From Chloroflexota bacterium (GTDB taxonomy: Bacteria > Chloroflexota > Anaerolineae > Anaerolineales > Anaerolineaceae), in NCBI GenBank assembly GCA_029548365.1, contig JAKPNN010000014.1, forward strand, positions 31,252 through 95,251: a stretch of 64,000 nt of DNA, written 5' to 3'. The first letter of the stretch is position 1, and every line of letters begins with the position of its first letter. The translations under genes were made by a program, and so were the position numbers. Positions 9,542-16,537 of the stretch are shown here, in pieces. The notes beneath the pieces are model-generated. The model did not search any database. It had not been told where the DNA came from and was given only the letters and a program-made list of their open reading frames with translations.

Positions 9542-10048
9542 ATGCCGCAAAGAAAGGAACTGTATACCTGGAATGATGTTGATCAATTGATTGATCACCT
9601 GGTGCCTCAATTTTCGATCACCTTTCACGCGATGATCCTCATCTCTCGAGGAGGGATTATCCCGGGCGGCTTGCTGGCAGAGGCGATGGATGTTCAAAAA
9701 ATTTATATCGCATCGGTGGATTTCCCCCTTGAACTTGAGGATTTACGCCCCTCACGCTTACTGGCCTGGCCAAAATTCCTGATGTTTCCGGAAGAAGAAC
9801 TGCTGGTTGGCGAACGCATCCTGATTGTGGATGATGTGTGGGGGTCCGGTCGTACGATCACCTCGGTAAAAAACCGGGTGTCTGCTGCTGGCGGTTTTCC
9901 TTACACCTGTGTATTGCATTTCAACCCTTACCGCAACCTGTTTGGCACCAATCGGCCTGATTTCTTTGCTGCCACCACGGATGCCTTTATTGTTTATCCC
10001 TGGGAAATTGATCGCGATCTGAACAACAGCATGCTGCGTGACCTTTAG
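9542..10048 (+). CDS. Phosphoribosyltransferase-fold protein
   Basis: A 168-residue type I PRTase. The PRPP-binding motif is ILIVDDVWGSGRTITSV, preceded by the flexible-loop segment, and the N-terminal MILISRGGIIPGGLLAEAM resembles the xanthine/hypoxanthine PRTase group. It probably salvages a purine base with PRPP, but nucleobase specificity cannot be read off. I chose ATG 9542, two bases after the stop of the membrane protein. A longer reading to 9401 lies inside that gene and starts with non-homologous residues. No strong ribosome-binding site is seen, which fits translational coupling. Confidence 0.8.
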   Translation: MPQRKELYTWNDVDQLIDHLVPQFSITFHAMILISRGGIIPGGLLAEAMDVQKIYIASVDFPLELEDLRPSRLLAWPKFLMFPEEELLVGERILIVDDVWGSGRTITSVKNRVSAAGGFPYTCVLHFNPYRNLFGTNRPDFFAATTDAFIVYPWEIDRDLNNSMLRDL

Positions 10049-10177
10049 CTGGAAGAACGGTCTTTTTGCCAGAAATCGAAATAAAAGCAGTTTAATGATC
10101 CATAATGTTGAAGCGTTCATTGAAAAATTCATATACAAAATCACCGGGTTGCTTTGTTCTTATGTGGAGGTTGTCTG

Positions 10178-11605
10178 ATGGATCGAAAAATTCGCTGGTA
10201 TGACTATATCACCATCAATATCTATTATTTTGCATTGACAGCACGCTCGCAGACGCTGGCGTTGATCGTCCCGCTAATTTTGGTCAAGTTTGTCGATGAA
10301 TCCGTTAAAGGCGCCGCCTTGGGCAATATTCGCCTGTGGGGGCTGATGACCGCGGTGCTGATCCAGGCGCTGATCGGCATGATCTCCGACCACAGCACGT
10401 CTCGCTTCGGGCGGCGGCGGCCGTTTATCTTGATTGGCGCAATTACCGAAGTGCTGGTGTTTGCCCTCATCGGTGTGATTGCCGCCACCATGGAGGGGAT
10501 GACGGGTTACTGGGTCCTGTTCGCTGCTTATATCCTGTCGATGCTGTCTGCCAATACCGGGCACGGCGCTTTGCAGGGCTTGATCCCAGATATCGTCCCA
10601 CAGGAAAAGCACGGCATCTTCTCCGGTGTAAAGGCGGTGTTTGAGCTGCCGGCGCCGATGATTTTTGTTTCCTTTGTGATCACCAAACAGGTCGGTAATG
10701 AAAATTACTGGCCTGCGATCATCACCCTCAGCGCTGTGGTGCTGGTATGCGCCGCGCTGACCATGTTTGCGCCGGAAAAACCGGTCAAACAACCGGTTTC
10801 AAAAATGAATTGGGAGCCTGTTGTGCGCCTGGCAGCCATGACGGGCGCCTTTACGCTTGTCATCCTCGGCTCGGGCGCATTGGTGAACGGGGTTAACAGG
10901 CTGGCAGCGGGATTGGCAGAGGCATCAGCGTTGATCGCAACCGCAACAATTGCTGTGCTGGGCATGGTTCTTGCGGTCGTGCTCGGCGTGTGGGGCAGCG
11001 TGCGCATCAGCCTGGGCAAGCAGAACTCACAGGTGGATAAATCCTTCACCTGGTGGGTGATTAACCGCCTGGCGTTCCTGGTCGGCACCACGAACCTTTC
11101 GGTGTTCGCGGTTTTTTACCTTCAGGAACGCTTTGCCTCCCTTCAGGGCGCTTCGATTGAGGGCATGTTTGGGCAGTTGATGCTGTTTGTCGGGCTGGCC
11201 ATTTTTATCTCCAGCATTCCGGCGGGCTGGCTGAGCGATAAGATCGGCAAGAAACCGGTGTGCGCGATTTCCGGCGCGCTGGCTTTGCTGGGCACAATTG
11301 TGATCATCGTTTCACCCTCCAGTACCATGCTGTACATCGGCGGCGGGTTGATCGGCCTGGCGACAGGACTGTTTTATTCCGCCAGTTGGGCGCTGGGGAC
11401 GGGATTGGTCCCCAAACAAGAAGCCGGGCGTTACCTCGGTATTCACAACCTGGCTGGGGCGGGCGCGGGCGCCATTGGCGCGTACATCGGCGGCCCCATC
11501 GGTGATGGGATTGGCTTCACCGCCCTGATGGGCATCTTCGGGCTGCTGTTCCTGATTTCAACCCTGGCGTTGTTTGGGATTAAGGAAACGGTGAATGGTG
11601 ATTAG
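10178..11605 (+). CDS. Major facilitator superfamily transporter (SLC45/GPH-like)
   Basis: A 475-residue protein with about twelve membrane helices. The loop 2-3 signature is SDHSTSRFGRRRPFILIG, a variant of the SDxxxxRxGRRRP motif of sugar porters of the SLC45 and GPH groups. A second copy of the loop motif is GWLSDKIGKKPVCAISG in the second half. It probably moves a sugar or related small solute with a cation across the inner membrane. ATG 10178 is preceded by GGAGG at 10166-10170. The longer start at 10154 lacks a ribosome-binding site. Substrate is unknown. Confidence 0.87.
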   Translation: MDRKIRWYDYITINIYYFALTARSQTLALIVPLILVKFVDESVKGAALGNIRLWGLMTAVLIQALIGMISDHSTSRFGRRRPFILIGAITEVLVFALIGVIAATMEGMTGYWVLFAAYILSMLSANTGHGALQGLIPDIVPQEKHGIFSGVKAVFELPAPMIFVSFVITKQVGNENYWPAIITLSAVVLVCAALTMFAPEKPVKQPVSKMNWEPVVRLAAMTGAFTLVILGSGALVNGVNRLAAGLAEASALIATATIAVLGMVLAVVLGVWGSVRISLGKQNSQVDKSFTWWVINRLAFLVGTTNLSVFAVFYLQERFASLQGASIEGMFGQLMLFVGLAIFISSIPAGWLSDKIGKKPVCAISGALALLGTIVIIVSPSSTMLYIGGGLIGLATGLFYSASWALGTGLVPKQEAGRYLGIHNLAGAGAGAIGAYIGGPIGDGIGFTALMGIFGLLFLISTLALFGIKETVNGD

Positions 11606-11905
11606 TGATCCCACTCGCTGCGCTCGGGGACGATGATGGTGAATTGGGAATCAGGAAGTAGGAAAAAATTGTCACTGTGAGCTTGCGAAGCAGTCTCCTA
11701 TTTTGTAAATGGCGAGCAGTAAGCAGGAATCAGGAAAAAATTGTCACTGCGAGCTTGCGAAGCAGTCTCCTATTTTGTGAATGGTGAGTGGTGAAAAGCG
11801 AATTAGGCAAAATAGCCGATAGTTAACAGCGTTTCAGCTTTTAGCTATCAGCTACCAGCCACCAGCTACCAGCCCCTTTCAGCTTTGAGCTACCCCACTA
11901 CCCAT
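11606..11905. repeat. Intergenic repeat block: two 72-base direct repeats plus heptad array
   Basis: No gene is visible. A unit reading GTCACTGYGAGCTTGCGAAG then CAGTCTCCTATTTTGT occurs at 11671-11706 and again at 11743-11778, a period of 72 bases; an inverted relative is at 13844-13870. Around and after it (to about 11893) the DNA is a degenerate seven-base array of the AGCTACC/AGCTTTC type. The block separates the MFS gene from the ABC-F attenuator. Confidence 0.75.
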
Positions 11906-11912
11906 CTCCTGG

Positions 11913-11918
11913 TATAAT
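11913..11918 (+). promoter_or_regulatory. -10 box of the ABC-F leader transcript
   Basis: A perfect TATAAT stands at 11913-11918, 31 bases before the leader-peptide ATG at 11950. The -35 region is overlapped by the heptad array and has no clear consensus hexamer. Confidence 0.5.
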
Positions 11919-11949
11919 TCACCCCAGTTCTTATGATCAGGAGTTGTGC

Positions 11950-11970
11950 ATGATTCGCATTCGACTGTAA
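11950..11970 (+). CDS. Leader peptide MIRIRL upstream of ABC-F gene
   Basis: A six-codon reading frame, ATG ATT CGC ATT CGA CTG then TAA, has its own strong ribosome-binding site AGGAG at 11939-11943, six bases upstream. It lies directly before an intrinsic terminator and an ABC-F gene. The Arg-Ile-Arg core matches the Arg-X-Arg/Lys arrest pattern known from macrolide-responsive leader peptides of erm and msr genes. I infer that it senses drug-bound ribosomes. It is too short for normal gene callers. Confidence 0.7.
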   Translation: MIRIRL

Positions 11971-11984
11971 ATTCTTAACGTTTT

Positions 11985-12036
11985 GGGAAGCCAATCAGCG
12001 GACCGTTAACCGCGGGCTTCCCCCGGGGTTTTGTTT
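11985..12036 (+). terminator. Intrinsic terminator/attenuator before ABC-F gene
   Basis: GGGAAGCC at 11985-11992 pairs perfectly with GGCTTCCC at 12015-12022. An inner GCGG/CCGC pairing lies at 11998-12001 and 12010-12013, and a T-rich tail (TTTTGTTTTT) starts at 12029. TTAACG at 11975-11980 can alternatively pair with CGTTAA at 12004-12009. The hairpin sits between the leader peptide and the ABC-F start, so it must be read through for expression. Confidence 0.75.
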
Positions 12037-12054
12037 TTAAGAAAGCAGGCGAAT

Positions 12055-13701
12055 GTGTTATCAGTTCAAAATTGTTCCAAGTCTTACGGCCTCAACGCCG
12101 TCCTCAAAAATATCAACTTCAGTCTCAAGCAGGGTGAACGCGCTGCGCTGGTCGGACCCAACGGGTGCGGGAAATCCACGCTGTTAAACATCATCGCCGG
12201 CGAACAGGCCCCTGACGCCGGCAGTGCCGCCCTGACCCCATCCGACCTGCGCATCGGTTATCTGCGCCAGGGCATCGTCTTCGACCCCGCTGAAACCGTG
12301 GGCGGCTACCTCAGCCGTTTTGCTGCCAACCTGGAGGAAGCAATGCGCGCCCTGGAGGTGAGCTGCGATGGCCTGGCACAATCTCCACAGGACCCCCTGT
12401 GGATTGACCGCTATGAAGCCGCGCTGAAGGACCTGACTCGCGCCCAGGAGATGGAAGGCACCCGCAAATCCATCCTGACCGGCTTTGATTTGCTTGACCT
12501 GCCCCAGGATACGCCCATCGAGACGCTCAGCGGCGGGCAGAAGGTGCGCCTGGCGCTGGCTGGCGTGCTGCTGGAGGCGCCGCACCTGTTGCTGCTGGAT
12601 GAGCCCACCAACCATTTAGACCTGGAGATGCGCGCCTGGTTACAGGATTGGGTGCTGGATTACCGGGGAGCGATCGTGCTGGTCTCCCATGATCGGGCGT
12701 TTTTAGATGCAGTGATCCACAAAATTATCGCTTTTTCACCCTCCGGGATCGGCGTGCGGGAATATCCCGGCAATTACAGCCAGTATCAGGAGGTCCGGCA
12801 GTCTGAATTTGATACAGCCATGGCAGAATACATCGATCAGCAGGAGGAGATCAAGCGCCTGAAAAAAGCGGCTCAAATCGTACGAAGCCAGGCAAAATTC
12901 CACAAAGGCGGAAAAGCTGATCCCAAAAACACGGATGGCTTTACGGCGGGCTTTTTTGCCGATCGCAGCAAAGAAACGGTTGGACGCGCCAAGCAGCTAG
13001 AGAAACGCATTGCTTATCTGGAAGGTGAGGGCGCGCTGGACAAACCAGCCCACAAATGGGAGATGCGGATGAGCTTTGCCGACCTGCCGGATAGCGGTCA
13101 GATCGCCCTGCACATGGAACGCCTGGGGATTGGCTACGGGGAAAAATTGTTACTGCCGCCCATCACCCAGACGGTCACCCTGGGCAGCCGCATTGCCCTG
13201 GTGGGATCGAACGGCGCCGGCAAGACGACGCTGTTCAAGACGCTGCTAGGCAAAGTGCCGCCCCTGACGGGCGAATTCTACTTTGGCAGCGGTGTTCGTC
13301 CAGGGTACCTTTCGCAGGAGCAGGAACTGCTGCAGCCTCGGCTGAGCGTGCTGGAGACCCTGCAGAAAAACAGCGAGCTCTCCAACCATACCGCGGCGCG
13401 CAGCTTTTTGCATCGCTTCTTGTTCAGCGGCGATGAGGTGTTTCAGACTGTAATGTCGCTGTCTTACGGGCAGCGTTCCCGCCTGATGCTGGCTTTGCTG
13501 GTGGCGCAGCAATGCAACTTCCTGCTGCTGGATGAGCCTCTCAACCACCTCGATTTGCCCTCGCAGGAGGCGTTTGAAACTGCCCTGAGCAGTTTTGAAG
13601 GCACGATTTTGGCCAGCGCCCACGACCGCTATTTTATCGACCGTTTTGCCCAGGTCGTGTGGCATTTCACGCCTGGGGGACTGGCGGCAGAGATAACTTA
13701 G
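12055..13701 (+). CDS. ABC-F family ATPase, probable antibiotic-resistance ribosome protection protein
   Basis: A 548-residue soluble protein with two ABC ATPase domains and no membrane segments. Walker A motifs are GPNGCGKST (about 34-42) and GSNGAGKTT. Signatures are LSGGQKVRLALAG and LSYGQRSRLM, with Walker B blocks LLLDEPTNHLDL and LLLDEPLNHLDL. Between them is a basic, coiled-coil interdomain linker (about 250-330) of the kind that reaches into the ribosomal exit site. I chose GTG 12055. The in-frame TTG at 12031 lies in the terminator T-tract and cannot be the start. The upstream leader peptide and terminator suggest drug-induced expression, as for known Msr/Lsa/Vml-type proteins. Confidence 0.9.
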   Translation: MLSVQNCSKSYGLNAVLKNINFSLKQGERAALVGPNGCGKSTLLNIIAGEQAPDAGSAALTPSDLRIGYLRQGIVFDPAETVGGYLSRFAANLEEAMRALEVSCDGLAQSPQDPLWIDRYEAALKDLTRAQEMEGTRKSILTGFDLLDLPQDTPIETLSGGQKVRLALAGVLLEAPHLLLLDEPTNHLDLEMRAWLQDWVLDYRGAIVLVSHDRAFLDAVIHKIIAFSPSGIGVREYPGNYSQYQEVRQSEFDTAMAEYIDQQEEIKRLKKAAQIVRSQAKFHKGGKADPKNTDGFTAGFFADRSKETVGRAKQLEKRIAYLEGEGALDKPAHKWEMRMSFADLPDSGQIALHMERLGIGYGEKLLLPPITQTVTLGSRIALVGSNGAGKTTLFKTLLGKVPPLTGEFYFGSGVRPGYLSQEQELLQPRLSVLETLQKNSELSNHTAARSFLHRFLFSGDEVFQTVMSLSYGQRSRLMLALLVAQQCNFLLLDEPLNHLDLPSQEAFETALSSFEGTILASAHDRYFIDRFAQVVWHFTPGGLAAEIT

Positions 13702-14071
13702 CCTGCGGGTCAGGGCAGGCGGGCAAGGGTGCTGCCCCTGCAGGATAGGGACGGTCTGTCATTGCGAATCCTGTCATTGCGAGGAACGACTGCGTAGCGT
13801 GCCCAAGCGCAGCGAAGGGTAAGCAATCTCATCATGAAAATTCGAGACTGCTTCGCAAGCTCGCAGTGACATAATCGCGAGGTACGAAGTAATCTCGCAG
13901 CGCCAAGATTTTTCCTGCTCCCTGCTTCCCGCTACCAGCCCCTTTCACCTTTCAGCTTTGAGCTTTCAGCTTTCAGCTATGAGCTACCAGCTACAAACTA
14001 TCAACCACCAACTACCCGCCAACATGCCGCTTGCGGCACAAAATTCAGCTCTATTTGCCGCTTTTGACGTA
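13702..14071. repeat. Intergenic repeats: palindromic REP-like element and heptad array
   Basis: No gene is seen. At about 13757-13831 there is an element running from GTCATTGCGAGGAACGACTG to AAGCAATCTC. At 13844-13870 there is an inverted copy of the unit found at 11671 and 11743. From about 13911 to 14023 the DNA is a clear period-7 array of AGCTTTC, AGCTATG, AGCTACC and similar heptads. Confidence 0.75.
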
Positions 14072-14100
14072 TTGAAACCCCGCAACCTTTATGTTATACT
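14072..14100 (+). promoter_or_regulatory. Strong sigma-70-type promoter of the small KHGFYT protein
   Basis: TTGAAA at 14072-14077, a 17-base spacer and TATACT at 14095-14100. This is the best two-part promoter I found in the window. It drives the gene at 14164, which has AAAGGAG before its ATG. Confidence 0.65.
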
Positions 14101-14163
14101 CTAATTAAAATCAGAACGCATGTTCTATTTTAGCGCGCATCCACCCCGAAAGGAGCTTTATTA

Positions 14164-14571
14164 ATGTCGGCAGCAACAAACACCTCTGCCAAAGCATCCC
14201 AGCCGGGCATCAGAAAGCCTGGTGGTCAGCCAGGTAACACTAATGCGGTCAAGCACGGCTTTTACACCAAAAACTTCTCCCTGGCTGAACGCCGCGGCCT
14301 GCAAGCAACCGAGGGGATTGTTCTCGGGGATGAAATTGGCTTGCTGCGTGTCCTCATCCGCCGTTTTGCAGAGCAAATCCAGGCCAATCAGGATGTGGGC
14401 CTCAATGAATCCGCCCAATACTTAGCTGTGATTGGCGAAGCCATGCTCCGTTTAGGCAGTCTGCTGCGTACCGACCATATGCTGGGCGGGGATCAATCCA
14501 GCATCCTTTTCACGCGACTTACCCGCGCCATGAACGAATATTTAGAAGAGTGCAGGCCTGATGAAAGCTGA
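14164..14571 (+). CDS. Small terminase-small-subunit-like protein (GNTNAxKHGFYT motif)
   Basis: A 135-residue protein. The basic, Gly/Pro-rich N-terminus contains GGQPGNTNAVKHGFYTKNF. This GNxNAxKHGFY/S signature is common in small DNA-binding proteins of phage terminase small subunits and in orphan relatives scattered in Chloroflexota and other genomes. The rest (about 50-135) is predicted helical. There is no large terminase, portal or integrase nearby, so it is an orphan or a domesticated remnant. It has its own strong promoter (14072-14100), an AAAGGAG ribosome-binding site, and repeat arrays on both sides. Function unknown. Confidence 0.7.
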   Translation: MSAATNTSAKASQPGIRKPGGQPGNTNAVKHGFYTKNFSLAERRGLQATEGIVLGDEIGLLRVLIRRFAEQIQANQDVGLNESAQYLAVIGEAMLRLGSLLRTDHMLGGDQSSILFTRLTRAMNEYLEECRPDES

Positions 14572-14770
14572 CGTATTTATTTATTCGTTTCGGTTCGTTT
14601 TATTTTGGAACGAATACCCGGAGGCAGCCTGTTTTCCCGCCACCCGCTACCAGCTATCATCCCCTTTCAGCTTTGAGCTTTCACCTTTCACCTACGAAGT
14701 CCCCGAGCGCAGCGAGTGGGATGAGCTACAAGCTACCAGCCAGCAGCTACAAGCTACTACCCTGCACGGG
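14572..14770. repeat. AT-rich stretch followed by heptad repeat array
   Basis: No gene is seen. Positions 14574-14620 are AT-rich. From about 14639 to 14762 a degenerate seven-base array of AGCTACC/AGCTTTC units is interrupted by a GAGCGCAGCGAGTGGGATGA segment. It leads directly into the DnaA-box cluster. Confidence 0.6.
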
Positions 14771-14854
14771 TGTGGATCGTTGTGTGGATAAGCCCAATAA
14801 ATGGTGGAAAACCTGTGGATAACCCGCTGAATTGTGTTCAAAAGCTGGGGATAA
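14771..14854 (+). other. Cluster of four same-direction DnaA boxes
   Basis: Two perfect DnaA boxes TGTGGATAA lie at 14783-14791 and 14814-14822. One-to-two-mismatch relatives are TGTGGATCG at 14771-14779 and TGGGGATAA at 14846-14854. All point the same way, the last three spaced 31 and 32 bases apart, i.e. about three helical turns. GTGGAAAA beside the third box is also typical of replication origins. No dnaA, dnaN or other origin gene is nearby. Confidence 0.65.
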
Positions 14855-14859
14855 ATACT

Positions 14860-14888
14860 GAGAGCCAGGTCCGCCAAGCCTGGCTCTC
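14860..14888 (+). other. Perfect 10-bp hairpin in the leader of the 68-residue reading frame
   Basis: GAGAGCCAGG at 14860-14869 pairs exactly with CCTGGCTCTC at 14879-14888 over a nine-base loop. No T-tract follows; instead an AAGGAGA ribosome-binding site and the ATG at 14905 come next. It could be a weak terminator, a translational control element or part of the DnaA-box locus. Confidence 0.5.
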
Positions 14889-14904
14889 ATCTGAAGGAGA
14901 AAAA

Positions 14905-15111
14905 ATGCTATCGAAACTGTTATGGTCTCAGTATAGCGAATTTGAAGCGCCTGTGCTTGACGCACACACCCCAATCCCCCTACGATTACCCAACGGGCGG
15001 GTTAAAACGATGCACTCGACCCGGAAACGGGAATTATTAATCGGCGTGATATCCTCGTCAGACACAATTGCCGGGGCGCGGCATGCCGCCCCTTGTTGCC
15101 GAGCAGATTAG
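14905..15111 (+). CDS. Hypothetical 68-residue protein
   Basis: ATG 14905 has GGAG five bases upstream, so translation is plausible. The product has a hydrophilic, aromatic-rich start (LLWSQYSEFEAPV), a PIPLRLPNGRVK segment, and a Cys-rich tail. I recognise no family. It could also be a decayed fragment of a longer gene. It lies between the DnaA-box cluster and the NifU-like gene. Confidence 0.4.
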   Translation: MLSKLLWSQYSEFEAPVLDAHTPIPLRLPNGRVKTMHSTRKRELLIGVISSSDTIAGARHAAPCCRAD

Positions 15112-15172
15112 CGCCGTTTTTAACATTTATGATATGATTTACAAAAACCCACATCCATGAGGAGTATGATCC

Positions 15173-15421
15173 ATGACTGAACAGGATTTCACCTTTGAAG
15201 AACAGGTTAAAGGGTTGATCGAACAGATCAGCGCCTATATTGAACATTATCACGGGGGTTCAGTTGAATTAGATCGCATCGAAGGCAGGACGGTGTACGT
15301 GCGCCTCGGCGGCGCCTGTGAAGATTGCCCCCTGTCTCCAGCCACGCTGCAGGGCTGGGTGGCGGGCACATTGCGCCAGTTTTTCCCCGACATCGTGGTA
15401 GAAGAAACGGCAAGCTGCTGA
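15173..15421 (+). CDS. NifU-like C-terminal domain protein (Fe-S cluster scaffold type)
   Basis: An 82-residue single-domain protein, the usual size of stand-alone NifU_C (Nfu-type) proteins, which hold or transfer Fe-S clusters. The cluster-ligand motif is C49-x-x-C52 in GACEDCPLSPATLQGWV. The segment VELDRIEGRTVYVRLGG before it matches the family beta strands. ATG 15173 has AGGAG nine bases upstream. It is not in a larger suf/isc operon here. Confidence 0.85.
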   Translation: MTEQDFTFEEQVKGLIEQISAYIEHYHGGSVELDRIEGRTVYVRLGGACEDCPLSPATLQGWVAGTLRQFFPDIVVEETASC

Positions 15422-15531
15422 GCGCTCACTGAAGAAAAAAAACAGGGCCTGTAAAAAAGGGGATTATCGCGCAGGCTCCCCGGTGCGCCGATGATTGCGC
15501 CAATGGACCTTCCCCGCACAAGCTGGTTTTG

Positions 15532-16537
15532 TCACCTGGAGGGTTTTCCAGGCTGAGCGCCTGAAGCCCCGGAGTGAATTTCCTTTTGTACCGTGCGGTA
15601 GAGCGTATCACTGCGGAGCTCATCCAGGGTGTAGCAGGTGGCCTGGAGATGATCTGCCAGGGCATGCGCCAATCCCTGGTCGAAAGCCTCGTGCTCCATG
15701 TTGATCACCACAGAGCGCAGGTCTTCGTTAGCGATTTGTTCAGCCAGCAGATGGGCTTCTTTTTCCGGCGAGCCGTTGCCCAGTGCCACATTGCCTGCGC
15801 CGTCGGTCAGGATGATCAACAGGGGGAAGATGTCGGGATGAAGGATTTTTTCGCGTTTCAACACCTCGTAAGCCATCATCAGCCCGGCGCTGAGGGGCGT
15901 TTTCCCGCCCACGGGGATATCCGCCAGGGCTTGTTGAGCCAGCAAAACAGAATTGGTTGGCGGCAGCACCAGGGTGGCGCGATCCTTCTGAAACACGATC
16001 AACCCCACCCGGTCACGGCGCTGGTAGGCGTCGGTCAGCAGCGAGAGGATGGCGCCCTTGGTGGCAGCCATACGCTCCGCCACAGCCATAGACCAGGAGG
16101 CATCCACCAGGAATAAAATCAGGTTCGCCGTCCTTCGAACCCGCACCTTGCGCTGATAGTCCTCCCGCCGAACGGAAAAAGCCACCTCATTATTTTTGCT
16201 GTCCTCACGCGCTTTTTGAAACGGGGCAGCGGCTCGCAGAGTGGCGTCAAAAGCCAGGTCATCGGCCTTGCCGTTGGCAGGCCGGGCCTGGATATAGCGT
16301 CCGCGCTTGCGGTCGGTTTGAGTCTGAGAGCGGCGCCCGCTCTGCTTGCGCATCATTTCGTCCAGGGGGGTGTCCAGGCGGCGCGGCGCAAAGGTCTCGC
16401 CGGGTTTAACCGATTTCCCACCTTCCCACCAGTGGGCGGTGTTGTCGCTGAAGATATCCTGCCGGGCTGGTTCTACGGGCTCGGATCCAGCGGGTTCTTC
16501 GCTAATTTCGAGATGGGGGGAGAGAGGCTTTTTTTTT
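15532..16537 (-). CDS. ChlD-type von Willebrand A half of chelatase (in -1 frame of the upstream ATPase)
   Basis: The frame is open from just after a stop at 16555-16557 down to 15532 and joins the ATPase frame at the A9 run. It encodes an acidic/proline linker (PLSPHLEISEEPAGSEP), a conserved WWEGGKSV region, then a VWA domain with the MIDAS motif DASWSMAV and later T-x4-D elements (TPLSAGL, LTDGAGN). The VWA half of ChlD/CobT-like subunits couples the AAA+ motor to the metal-inserting subunit. With a -1 shift the full protein is 698 residues, normal for the single-chain putative cobaltochelatase family. The first ATG inside this frame is at 16356, too late to keep the linker. Alternative: a sequencing error or a real broken gene. 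Confidence 0.82.

Noticed and set aside
12031..12054. TTG start for the ABC-F protein
   Set aside because: The TTG and following codons are part of the terminator T-tract; GTG 12055 gives the family-typical N-terminus.
13741..14040. CRISPR array
   Set aside because: The repetition has a seven-base period and no repeat-spacer structure; no cas genes in the window.
14574..14888. Chromosomal oriC as a firm annotation
   Set aside because: DnaA boxes are real, but no origin genes flank them and gene orientation does not support it; kept as a hypothesis only.
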